Positions 1-9,910 of a stretch of DNA of 64,000 nt are shown one piece after another. A program made the translations under genes and the position numbers. The stretch comes from Rhipicephalus microplus (taxonomy: Eukaryota > Arthropoda > Arachnida > Ixodida > Ixodidae), in the NCBI RefSeq assembly GCF_043290135.1, contig NW_027464588.1:8378001-8442000 (forward strand). The letters are read 5' to 3'. Each line of letters opens with the position of its first letter. Positions within the stretch are counted from its first letter, which is position 1. The notes below the pieces were generated by a model. That model saw only the letters and a program-made list of their open reading frames with translations. It was not told the DNA's origin and did no database searches.

Positions 1-191
1 TTTTATTTTATTGGCACTAGTTTCCAGCTTAGCTACGCATATGTTTCATTATGAGACGATCTGATAAATAGATATACTTTGCTGTATTGATTAAAATTTT
101 CAATTGATAGTCAGCGCTCTTTCGTTTGTTTCTTTTTCATCTTCGTGTACTCGCGCTGTTTTATGAGGAAGCTCTGCGAACTCGCCGATAT

Positions 192-237
192 CGCTACATT
201 GTTTACGTGACGGCCCCGTCACGTAAACAATGTAGCG
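192..237. repeat. Perfect 46-bp hairpin upstream of the LINE endonuclease
   Basis: Two 22-base arms, starting CGCTACATTG and ending CAATGTAGCG, are perfect reverse complements around a 2-base CC centre. The arms contain TTTACGTGACGG and its complement. The hairpin ends 16 bases before the ATG at 253, inside what looks like the 5' UTR of the LINE. A perfect hairpin in an otherwise decayed element is unexpected. It could be a structured 5' UTR, a small foldback insertion, or a recent inverted duplication. Confidence 0.85.
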
Positions 238-252
238 TTTTTTTTCTTTAAC

Positions 253-939
253 ATGGCGTCACCAAAAAATATCGCACAAAAGAATGATGGTGCTCACCTG
301 GCTATTTTACACTGCAATGCACGATCGGCTCGAAATAAGTACGATGAGCTCACCACCTTCCTAGATGAATTTTCGTTTAGGTTTGGCATTATTATGGTTA
401 CGGAAACCTGGTACACATGCGACGAGGAAGTATTTAGATTATCAGGCTATAATAGCTTTTCCTTGAATAGATCTTCCCGCCGAGGGGGAGGAGTACTTCA
501 GTTAATCTCGGAAAAGCTTTCTTGTAGCTTGCTCACCGAATTTACAACAATCACGCCGGATTATGAAGCTTTAGGACTAATTCAAGATAACCATGTTTAT
601 GGTGTTCTTTATCGCCCACCTGATGGGTGTGTTGAAAGGTTCTATGTCTTCCTTGAAAGGCTACTAACTTTTGTATGCACAAATAAGCTGTGTGTCGTAA
701 TAGGTGGTGACTGTAACATCAACCTTTTACAAAGTAATGCAACGTCACGTTCATTCAAGCCGTTGCTTGATTCTTATGCATGCACAGTCACAATAAACGA
801 ACCAACTCGTGTCAGTACTCACTTTGAAAGTCTTCTAGACATATTTATCACGAATAATAGAAACGACTGCATGTCAGCAGGTTTCGTTATATCGGATGTG
901 AGCGATGACATCCCAGTATGTATGATATATAAAAAATAA
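253..939 (+). pseudogene. LINE AP-like endonuclease domain (truncated ORF)
   Basis: A 228-codon ORF with the exonuclease-endonuclease-phosphatase pattern: an N-terminal strand ILHCNARSARNKYDEL, catalytic-site-like TETW near residue 51, RRGGGV near residue 76, YRPPDG near residue 120, GGDCN (the GD-N motif) near residue 150, and a degraded C-terminal SD(V/D)xxP segment. This domain would nick target DNA for target-primed reverse transcription. The ORF stops just after the SD motif instead of continuing into RT, so frame lesions separate it from the polymerase. The ATG at 253 is the first plausible start after the hairpin. Confidence 0.75.
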
Positions 940-1389
940 GCTTTCTAAACACCTAAAACCAAGTCCTTTGAAATCCTATAAAATACAGTAAATCAATTCA
1001 AAAACATTGGAGAAATTTAGACACCATATTGTAAGGTTGAACTTCAGTGCCTTGTATAACTGCAAAAATGCTGATGAGGCTTCTGATACTTTGATGCATC
1101 TTTTAAAAAAATGCATATCACTATTGCTTTAAACTGAAGACTGTGAGAGCCTCAAATGAAATTCGGAAGCCGTGGTTAACAAGCGAATGCCATGAAATGA
1201 TTCGTTAAAAGAATGTTTTATATCATAGATTTATCAAAAGTAGAGACAGCAGTCATCTAGCCGAATTCAAGAAATTTAAAAACACGTGAAACAAAACTTT
1301 ACGTAGCAAAAAGAATGCTTATTTTCTAAACCTAATTGAGAGGACAAGTTTTCGTAGTGATGTTTTATGGCAGGAAATAAATCGTCTGA

Positions 1390-3110
1390 TTCACTCTGGC
1401 ACTCGCCAAACTAAGGAACTTGAGGTCGTAGTTCATAATGAAATACTTAGCGGTGAAAAACTGGCAAATAATTTCAACAAATATTTCACGATTCTGGTCT
1501 CCAATAGCACGTCGTGTGTGGACAAACGCTCTATTTTGCAATTTATGGGTACATCAAATATGAAATCTGCGTTCTTAGAACCAGTAACGGAACAGGAAGT
1601 ACGTTCCACTTTTATAGGCCTCAAGAATAGTAAAGCGCGCGATATTGTGACATTCAAAGTGGACCAATTAAACACGTACTTGACCTTCTAGTGCCTCCAC
1701 TTACTTCTCTGTTCAACCTGCGTCTAGCCACAGAAGTTTTCCCCGAGAAAATGCAGCACGCTAAAGTAAGCGTGTTGTACAAATCGGGAAACAAGAATGA
1801 CTTTTCAAATTATCGTCCAAGCGCAATATTGCCTGTTATTTCTAAAGGGCTAGAAAAGGTTATCTGTAAGCGAATTATATCTTTATGCGATAAGCGTTTT
1901 TTGATTGCGTCAGAACTATTTGGTTTTCGTCAAGGTTTATCAAGTGAACACGCTTTGCTAGCACAAAGAGAAATCACATTAAAAGGATTTGAAAAAAAAG
2001 AAGCTAACACGGGGTATTTATATTGATTTTTCTAAGGCGTTTGACAGAATACACCACCAAACTCTGTTTACTAAACTAGAACATTATGGTTTCAGGGGTG
2101 TAGCCATAAATCTCATCAAATCTTATCTAGGGATTAGAAAGCAATGTGTAAGCATTAAAGGTAAAAGTTCTTCGCTATTAGACATAAACACCGGTGTTCC
2201 ACAGGGAAGTGTGTTAGGCCCCGTGTTATTTAACATCTCCGTAAACGACATAGTAAGAGTTAGCGAGAGCGTCAAATTTTCAGTTTACGCCGATGACACA
2301 AGCTTGTTCCTCCAGTCTAACGACGTATCTAATCTTAGTATACTAGCTCATGACGCGCTAGAAAAGCTACAAAAATGGAGTGTAGTGAATTCTCTTGTTA
2401 TCAATGCTGCTAAAACAAAGGCTGTTCTATTCAAACCAACTATAAAAAATATATTCTAGCTTAAACTTACTCCTAGCAGACAAAGAGATTGGGATTGTAC
2501 AAGACGTTAAAATATTGGGGGTCAATTTCAGTGAAGACCTAAACTTGGATTCGCTTGTGTGTGATGTTGCCAAAAAGCTTGCCAAGGCATGCGGAGTGCT
2601 TTCGCAATTCCGAGATATAGTTTCTCCAAAAGTTAAACTCCTCATTTATAATGCTTTATTTCACTCGCACATCAATTACGGTATCCTCGTCTGGGGAAAC
2701 ACCACGAAAAGAACAAATTGAAATTGATCAGGCTACAAAAGAAAACATTACGACATATTGCAGGTGTTCCATACGATGCTCATACATCAAAATTATTTAC
2801 AACATATAACGTGCTCCAAGTAAAACAACTGTAAAATTTAAATCTCTGCTTAATACAAACATGGTTTGAAAAGTAAAACCAATTTTCTAACACTGTGTCA
2901 GCTCAAGGAGTCACCCGCAACACCTTACAACATAAGGAAAAGAAACACATGGCAAATACCGTTTTCGCGAACGAATTACGGTATTTGCCATGTGTATTTG
3001 CCAACTTTTTGAATCACCTAAACAACAAAGACATTACGCCTGATACGCTGACAAACAAGCAGTGAAAAGAATATTTAATTAGCAACCCCGGAGTGTCTGG
3101 GAATTCGATC
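1390..3110 (+). pseudogene. LINE reverse transcriptase, frameshifted
   Basis: Pieces of one RT lie in successive frames. About 1432-1675 encodes the linker (KLANNFNKYF, then LKNSKARDI). 1691-2026 carries the fingers (NYRPSAILPVISKGLEK and FGFRQG). 1989-2459 carries motif A (YIDFSKAFDRIHH), motif B (GVPQGSVLGPVLF) and motif C (YADDTSLF). 2515-2721 carries the thumb (HINYGILVWG). A degraded tail (SRTNYG, then EYLISNPG) continues to about 3110. The catalytic aspartates are still readable, but at least three frame breaks and stops separate the blocks. It is a CR1/L2-like RT without RNase H. Confidence 0.75.
2945..2995. repeat. 17-bp inverted repeat inside the LINE tail
   Basis: ACACATGGCAAATACCG at 2945-2961 and its exact reverse complement at 2979-2995 flank a 17-base spacer. 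The left arm is not expected from the flanking LINE protein. The right arm fits the LINE reading (YLPCV), so the left arm looks like a local inverted copy. Confidence 0.7.
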
Positions 3111-3696
3111 AAATAATCTCGAGTTCATTTTCACTATGTATTATTTTAGAGTATCACATTCAATTTTATAATTTGTTTGAATGAAAGAGTATTTTTGCCT
3201 TTTCATATGCACATGTACAAACATGAACTGTTTCATGTATTTTTGTTTTCGTTATGCATACTGTTTCAAGGTAGTGTTTCTTATATATATAAATTATGTT
3301 CTCTTATATTCCTTTTCACATTGTTCTCCCATATTATGCCGCATTCTTTCAGTGTTTGCAATTTTACACTATGTCTGCAGTTGAAGTTTGCTGCTAAATT
3401 TGTTGATACTTTAATTGCTTGTGTTATGCGTTCTTGTACTTTTTCTGCTTTACTTGCTTGTATTTTATTTCTTTTTTACATCACCACGAGTCTGCGGCAA
3501 ATCTGCTCAGGGTCAGGAATCCCGTCAAGCTGCTTTTTGCAGCTTTTAATTCCTGTCCCTGCATCTTTTTCACTTTTTAATCTGATTTACATTTTGTTTT
3601 GTGTTTACCATTGCCATTGTATGAAAACATTGAATCCCTGCACTTTAACATAATTGCTGAAAAAGATTGCTAAATAAACTGAAACTGAAACTAAAA

Positions 3697-4092
3697 TGGA
3701 GGGAGAAGCGTGCGTGACAATACACGTGAACACATAAAAACATGTGCACAAACATTCACAAGGGCTCCAACCACCCCTATGGAGAACAACTGAAGGAACG
3801 CCTTGCTTGTGTATGCACTAGATCCCTGAACTACACCTTGAATTGTGTTTAGAAAAAGTGGTTAACGATTTAGAGTACTGGGAACTCTACTATGGGAAAG
3901 CGGAAAGCCGTCCCGTGAAAGCTCGGTTCAAGAGAATTTTATTTCCAGATATGTCTTGCATAGCTTATATGCACAGAGAAAGATGGACAATGATGATCAT
4001 GTGTATGTACAGTGCAAGCTGTCATATACAGCGATAATAACTTATTTGGTATGCAGCGATGTACAATGCGAAAATTGTACAAGGACAGAACA
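3697..4092. other. No recognisable gene
   Basis: This stretch between the LINE 3' end and the next LINE fragment has short ORFs only. I see no motif, repeat or RNA structure that I can name. Confidence 0.5.
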
Positions 4093-4134
4093 TTAATAAA
4101 CATCAAGATGAGTAAACTTATATAAACAGTAATG

Positions 4135-4555
4135 GAGAGAGAGAGAATAAAATGAGGGAAAGGCAGGGAGGTTAACCAGAAAAAGGAGCATCCGGTTTGC
4201 TACCCTGCACTGCGGGAAGGGGGAAAGGGGAAGAAAGATGGGAAAGAAAGCGAAGAGGGAAATAGACGCGCGCAAAAAAAGGGGGGGGGCTGGGGTGCTA
4301 CAGTCTATATAATAGGCCACTGCCACGTGAAAAGTTCAGTAAGGTCTTCACTGATTTTCTGTGAGCACACAAATCATGTCGCCTTTCCAGCACTGATTGT
4401 TCAGACAAAGGTCTGTCGTCAACGCGAGCTAACGCAGCAGCTAGTTGCCGTCTTTGCACGCTGTAACGAGGGCAGTGACAGAGAACGTGCTCTATAGTTT
4501 TATCGCTGCCGCAATGACCACAAGCAGCATTTATAAACAGTAAGGCTATATGCCT
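4135..4555 (-). pseudogene. 3' tail of an RNase H-type LINE
   Basis: Read on the - strand, the segment encodes the C-terminal zinc-like pattern [20 protein letters not shown], then a basic tail ending at a stop near 4298. That is followed by a 3' UTR containing the complement of GGTTAACCAGA and of TTTGCTACCCTGCACTG, which I recognise as a common tail of tick LINEs. The Cys-His block normally follows the RNase H domain in R1/I-like elements. The 5' side is lost at the TA repeat. Confidence 0.65.
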
Positions 4556-4556
4556 T

Positions 4557-4637
<81 letters not shown>

Positions 4638-4652
4638 AGTAAGGCTATATGC
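4532..4652. repeat. (TA)n microsatellite flanked by a 22-bp direct duplication
   Basis: A TA array of about 37 units fills roughly 4560-4634. The 22-base sequence TATAAACAGTAAGGCTATATGC occurs exactly on both sides, at 4532-4553 and 4631-4652. The left copy belongs to the LINE reading frame. The right copy then repeats the same codons, so the array lies inside a small duplication. Confidence 0.85.
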
Positions 4653-4659
4653 ACAAACA

Positions 4660-5986
4660 AGGGGGGTCATTCACAATGCAAGGTGACGTTTTTGCATTCA
4701 CCTGGGAGGACAATTTGCCCTCGTGCTAAAGAACAATATTGCACAAAAAAGACACATTTCTGAAGAAGAAAAGGAAAATACGAACTGCAATATCCCAGTG
4801 GTACAAGATCTAGCCCACCTCCTCAGTAGGGGAGGAAAGGCATGGACACTCTGTTATTTTTTACAATAATGAATCGCGTACGCCAGCGTCGGAGGAAGGC
4901 CTCCTCTCCCAGAATGACTAGTTCTTCAATGAGATGCATGAGCATTACATTTATTAACCGATGTAGCAGAGGAAACATGGCTCTCTGAGGGCGTCCCCTC
5001 AGGTGGGCCAGTCCACTCCGCTTTCATAAAACGAAGGCACCGATAGCCATGAAGAGTTCGACAAAGTTATCTCTGTGGTGGGACTTCTACTTCGATGTTT
5101 CTTTACACTGCTGAAGTGAATACCAGGAGCAACGTAGGAAAAAACTTGCTGTTGAAATATGCTCTGCGAGGCACCACATTGGTTCCGGCTCAATCGATCA
5201 ATTTTCATTATATATTGATACCTAATTGATCTTTATCTTAATTAAACATATTGTCAACTATCAAATGCCTGCGTCAAGTATAACTTTTAACTGTAATTCG
5301 AACAGTCGATTACGTGCCAGTTCTATTTTTGAAAACACGTTTGATGAAAATTTGTAAAACCGAAAGCACGGGGTAAAAATATACAAGCGTGCATATTTGT
5401 CGACCGGAAGTGCGTAGAAAAGAAACAAAAATTTGACTCCTTCCACGTGCTAATGATCGTTATGGTTTGTAATGATACCGTCACAATTGATTCATTTACC
5501 GAGACGCTCTAAGAAAAAAAAGGTGATGGTGATGATGATGACGTTTACATTGAAGCATAGCAACTCACGGAGATTGGCCAGAAATAGTGCAAAATAAGCC
5601 TATTCATTAAAACCTGTAGTCAATAAAAACAGCAGTTTTTCTTCGATACTACAACTGTTCATTATTTAATAACGTTGATTAAGTATGTTTCGCCTTTAGA
5701 GCGGAGAGGTTAATAGGAAGTTAAGAAATGGTTTGGTCGCAAAATGTTTTGACTTAGATAATGCAAAGCAGATAACGTATCCAAGTTTAACGCCTACTCA
5801 AAAAATACTCATGAAGTAACAATAAAATTGTGTTAAAGTGTAGCACAAATTTTCCAAATTGTTTGGTTTAGGTGAATATAGCTATCTAGTCTGCTCAAGT
5901 TTTTAGAAGTCAGGTAATATAGGAGCTTTTATTTCATAAACTAATCGTCCTTTTGATACGGAGAGCCCTTCTCATTATTACTATTT
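4660..5986. other. No recognisable gene
   Basis: About 1.3 kb with only short ORFs. I see no domain, tRNA-like box or inverted repeat that I can support. Confidence 0.5.

Positions 5987-6040
<54 letters not shown>
5987..6040 (+). repeat. (GTA)n microsatellite
   Basis: Uninterrupted GTA triplets, about 18 units. Confidence 0.95.
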
Positions 6041-6106
6041 TATTTTATTTCTTGGAATACAACAAAAAGAAGCCCAGGAAAAATGCATTAAATAGGCCTG
6101 AGAAAA

Positions 6107-6348
6107 GCCCCGCTGAGGTTGTCTAGTATATAACTATGCTACTCGGCTGCTGACCCGCAGGACGCAGGCTCGAATTCCAGCTTCGGCGGCTGCATTTCCG
6201 ATGGAGGCGGAAATGTTGTAGGCCCGTGTACTCTGATTTTGGTGCATGTAAAGAACCCCAGGTGGTCGAAATTTACGGAGCCTTCTAATACGGCGTTTAT
6301 CATAATCATATGGTGGTTTTGGGACGTTAAACCCCGCATATCAATCAC
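6107..6348 (+). mobile_element. tRNA-derived tick SINE (Ruka-like)
   Basis: The order is a tRNA-like head (CCCCGCTGAGG, GTCTAG, ACTCGGCTGCTGACCCGCAGG and a B-box-like GCTCGAATTCC), a body (GCATTTCCGATGGAGGCGG, GTAGGCCCGTGT, AAGAACCCCAGGTGGTCG) and a 3' end TAAACCCCGCATATCAATCA. The A-box region is damaged here. From memory it matches the tRNA-derived SINE described in ixodid ticks. Such SINEs are transcribed by RNA polymerase III and mobilised by LINE proteins. Confidence 0.85.
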
Positions 6349-6680
6349 CAACGCCTGACAAAAGCTTATGCACCTGAAGCTCGCCTTCAATATAGAGTTC
6401 TTGTTCAAACAAAAAGTTTTCACGCGTTACATATCACAAGAGCACTAACAAAAGAATACGGCAATTAAAATAAAAAACAAGCAACACGTGATACACTTAA
6501 CATACTGATAAGTGCATTGACGAAGGAAGCTCAGATGAAGCGATGCCTAAAGGAAAGTGCGAGGAAATAATAGCTCGAATGTGGGCGTGCGCGCTGAGCT
6601 TTCACAGCAGGCGTGGGTTTGTATTTCACGAGCGGCAAACAAGCTCAGCAAGAAACTGTTTTTTTTTTGCGGGCTTATCT

Positions 6681-7151
6681 TGTGTGAACCATACAGTTGC
6701 CTAATATACATTAGAGGGAACTCTGGCGCTAGTGCCTATGGGCGCCTGCAACGCACGGCGCTTCTGCGAGCATGGGAATGATGGCTTGTACACATTTGTC
6801 TAATATTCGTACTTCTGGCCTGCTTTTGGCTCCGTGTGTGTTCATGTGGCTTGGAACTGTTTTTTTTACAAAACAACTACTAGCAAATGTTCAGCAGTAG
6901 CGCTTCACCATCTATTATCTTAAACTTACCCTTCCAAATCGGGTCACGATGTTCAAACTGGTTTAATACTTATTTCAAAACAAAATTTACACAAAACAAA
7001 TAAATGAAGCCGCAAGTACGATTCGCCGCCCGCAAGTGGAAAGACTAGGCAAATTTGTGTACTATATACACCCATCATTCCCATGATCGCTGAACGATGG
7101 CAGCGCCAGAGTCCCCTCTAGTTAATTTTGGGAAACTCTATGGTGTGAACA
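6681..7151. mobile_element. MITE-like element with long terminal inverted repeats
   Basis: The left end (about 6681-6806) reads GTGTGAACCATA, CATTAGAGGGAACTCTGGCGCT and GCATGGGAATGATGG in order. The reverse complement of the right end (about 7041-7151) reads TGTTCACACCATAG, CTAGAGGGGACTCTGGCGCT and TCATGGGAATGATGG in the same order. The ~110-base arms enclose a ~235-base AT-rich centre with no coding capacity, which fits a non-autonomous DNA transposon. The superfamily and target duplication are not determined. Confidence 0.7.
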
Positions 7152-7277
7152 ATCCACGGACAGGATACATTCAAAACATGCACATAAATACACGTACGCA
7201 CGTACGCACACTTTTCCATAAATACCAGCGTTTTGCGATAGGAACGAACGAGAGGATTGAATGTTTGGGCACATATA

Positions 7278-7516
7278 TTAACATTTGTTGTGGTTCAATG
7301 ACCCAAGATAATGGTATCGTAAAGAAAGATGTCGTAGTGGAAGGTTGTGGAAATTTCGACCTCCTGACGTTCTTTAACGTGCACCTAAATATAAGAACAG
7401 GAGCGTCAAGCATTCTCGCCTCCATCAAAATGCGGCTGCCGCCGCGGCCGCGATTCGATCACACGACATGTGGGCTTGCAGCCGGTTGTCTTAGCCACGG
7501 TATCACCTCAGCGGCT
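7278..7516 (-). mobile_element. tRNA-derived tick SINE, diverged, reverse orientation
   Basis: The reverse complement shows CCGCTGAGGTGATACC, GTGGCTAAGAC, a B-box-like GATCGAATCGC, GCATTTTGATGGAGGCG, GTGCACGTTAAAGAACG and AGGTCGAAATTTCC, in the order of the other SINE copies. It is more diverged than the copies at 6107 and 25245. Confidence 0.75.
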
Positions 7517-7616
7517 TGAATGTATTTCAGTAGTGTCTCAATTATTATCCTACATGACGACGTTTGGTGTCTCAAACAAACCTGGGACATTCAGGTGATG
7601 GAGATCGTGTCGCCTT

Positions 7617-7855
7617 TTACGGGCGAAGCACCTCTTAGTCTAATCATATACTGCATACATCAGGCGTAAGCAGCCAGACTGACAGACAGATGGACGCAAA
7701 GAGGGGCAGACAAAGAGACGGGCAGACAAACACACGCACAGATGGACAGACACACACGCACAGACGGACAGCAAGACGCACGGGCAGACAGAGGGACAGA
7801 CGGATGGACGCTTCGACGCAATTATCAGCATTCACTCCGTGAATATGCTGTGATT
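7617..7855 (-). repeat. Dispersed repeat with a GACGGAC-type minisatellite core
   Basis: GGGCGAAGCACCTCTTAG leads into about 130 bases of degenerate GACRGACG/CACG units (about 7676-7812), then GCATTCACTCCGTGAATATGCTG. The same end motifs (GCGAAGC and CACTCCGTGGATATG) surround related arrays near 38 kb and 39 kb. The long Val/Cys/Pro ORFs on the - strand are translations of this simple repeat and not genes. Confidence 0.65.
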
Positions 7856-9632
7856 TTTTTCAATGTTGTTTTTTGTGTTGCTTTTTTCTTAACCAGTAGA
7901 AATGTTTAATGTGCTCTAATGCTCCCTCTTGCACATTGGAGTCGCGTACGTTGTGGCCTTCCTGCCCAGATGGGATGGTCCATGATCTTGCGTCAAGGCG
8001 TCACCGTGAATGTGGTCCGCATTCGGCACGATTTGTCTCCACGGGAGCAGAAACAAGTCCTATGGCGATTTGCAACACTACATCATTGGCCACAGCCGTA
8101 TTCTTCTGGCCATGCACACATGCGCATGCGTTTTGGTGCCACCTCGTCGCCGATTACGCCGCGCATCATGCGAGGCTGGCCCGACGAATCGATCGCTGTT
8201 GATAACAGGCTGAGTCAGTTCCGCTCGCACAGTGCTGAGCGCAGCAGCGACAGACGTATGTAGAACTCGAACGCTACGAATGCCGTGAGGTAAGGTCTGT
8301 CTGATATTAAGGGGCGTTCGCAATTGTTCATCAGCTTGGTTGTACTAATTCAATGTTCCTCTTGTTTCTATTTGTGTTAGATGATTCGCTAACGTGGACA
8401 CGACTAGTGGTAACTTGTACGAGTGCTATTTGCCCTAGCTTTTGTGTTAACGTTGACTGGCAATTGTGGGTTTTGGTGCCTTCGCTTTGCGCATCACAAG
8501 AGCCACGCATAACCAAAACTGGATACTTTTTTTTCGAGCCGTCATCATTGATAGCGTGTGTTGTATTCGCTTGAGGCTGTGACACGACGTGCTGAAGATA
8601 AAAATTACTAATTTTGCCACATGCTGCAAAGGAACAGTACTATTTTGAGTCGAGCTGTGAGGAGGAACGACTCCCAGTATTACATTTATTTCGATAGTTT
8701 TGCGCAATGTCCCGTTGACGGCAATATAAGTCAGGGGGGCGTGTCCATGAATTCAAGTTATCACCGGCGAGATAGTACTCAGAAAAATGCGATAACATTC
8801 ACCGAACAGGGCAAGCTGATGACTTCGCTCCATCGACGGTAAAGAATATTGTTTGCCGAGGCAGCACACTGTATCGGTATTGTAGCTTTTATAACCGTCG
8901 CGCAGGGGATTGCGAATGCCAACTGTCTTTTTACATTGCCGTAAGCATTTGAAACATGAAAATAGATGGTCTATCTCATTCAATGAAAGGTTTCAGTTTT
9001 GTAAAAGACAGACGGCTTGTAGGTGCTTCGACTGGACTGGGTGACAGTACCGAGTTGATGAATAAGCTTCCTTTTTTAGTAATTATAGGTGGCATACTAG
9101 GACATCATAATGCGATGTAGTTGCGTTAACAAGCCCAGCGGCCAAGGAACCACATCTGAAGATCGTCACTTCCGGTGAATGTGTCACTTTGCGTGAGGTG
9201 TAACCTGAACGTGCTAGGTGACCGAAGTGGCATGCACACCTTTGTCCATCAATACATCAGCGTGCGCCAGAAGCAGTATCTTGATGATAATTACAATTTG
9301 AAATGAGGCCACAAGTATGCACATAGGCTGTGTTCTTCAGCGCAGTGACGGAAGTAACGATCGCAGTACAAACAGAGCGGATTCGTCGGTCACCCGAAAC
9401 CTGAACCTGTGTGTTGCTTCCGTTATGCATGTGTCGCCACTCATTCCGGCATAAATTCGGGAGAGGGCGTAGCATCCTGACTGAACTAACGTACTTGTGT
9501 CTTCGAAAACGCAATGAGTCAAGAAACAACTAACGCATTTTGGAAATGATTTGATGTACCAAGGCACGGCATGGGCCTAACAAGTGAATGGCTGACAGTA
9601 ACACCGTTTCAGCCATTGGAGCTCCTGGCAGT
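7856..9632. other. No recognisable gene
   Basis: Several ORFs of 65-115 codons overlap on both strands without any motif I know. I cannot assign a gene, repeat or RNA here. Confidence 0.45.
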
Positions 9633-9910
9633 TGAATGAATGAATGAATAAACTTTATTTAAACTCCGGCAGTCTTCACCGAGTGCGGTTGAGGAAGAGT
9701 GGATAATCGGTTTGCAATATGAAGTGCAATGGAACTGTTCTGTAAATCGTTCATTCGAGCAAGGTGTGCCAGCAGCTGCGACCATCGACCAGAAAGGACT
9801 TGGGTAATTTTAGGCATAATTTCGTGTTCCCTGTCGCCTAGAAATAAACAAGGTCTCTGACGGGGGGTGCAACAGTGGCGACGAAATGAGGGCTGTCACA
9901 AGCCATGACC
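9633..9910 (-). mobile_element. Possible LINE 3' end with a (TTCA)n tail
   Basis: The reverse complement ends TTTAAATAAAGTTTATTCATTCATTCATTC: an AATAAA signal followed by a short TTCA repeat, a common tail for tick LINE transcripts. Upstream the - strand is GC-balanced with patchy coding-like character but no domain I can name. Confidence 0.35.

Larger units (their letters stand above)
1..3696 (+). mobile_element. CR1/L2-like non-LTR retrotransposon, decayed
   Basis: In order on the + strand are an AP-type endonuclease ORF, an endonuclease-RT linker, RT pieces in several frames with the YADD box, an RT C-terminal tail to about 3110, an AT-rich 3' UTR, and a terminal run of GAAACT-type units at about 3675-3694. 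The EN-RT order and the linker pattern (LANNFNKYF, then LKNSKARDI) are typical of CR1/L2-group LINEs. The reading frame is broken many times, so this copy is dead. The 5' end is not defined because the element may begin before the window, and I saw no clear target-site duplication. The exact clade is inferred from motif style only. Confidence 0.75.

Noticed and set aside
3177..3653. 158-codon hydrophobic ORF resembling a membrane protein
   Set aside because: It lies in the AT/T-rich 3' UTR of the CR1/L2-like LINE, overlaps another frame of similar character and has no motif.
7261..7520. Possible tRNA gene from A/B-box-like sequences
   Set aside because: Boxes belong to tRNA-derived SINEs; no complete cloverleaf was found here or in the other copies.
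7640..7835. Two Val/Cys/Ser-rich ORFs on the - strand
   Set aside because: Translations of the GACGGACG minisatellite; different frames give similar low-complexity peptides.
7909..8263. Overlapping ORFs of 97-114 codons
   Set aside because: Three frames open at once, with no domain and no supporting signals.
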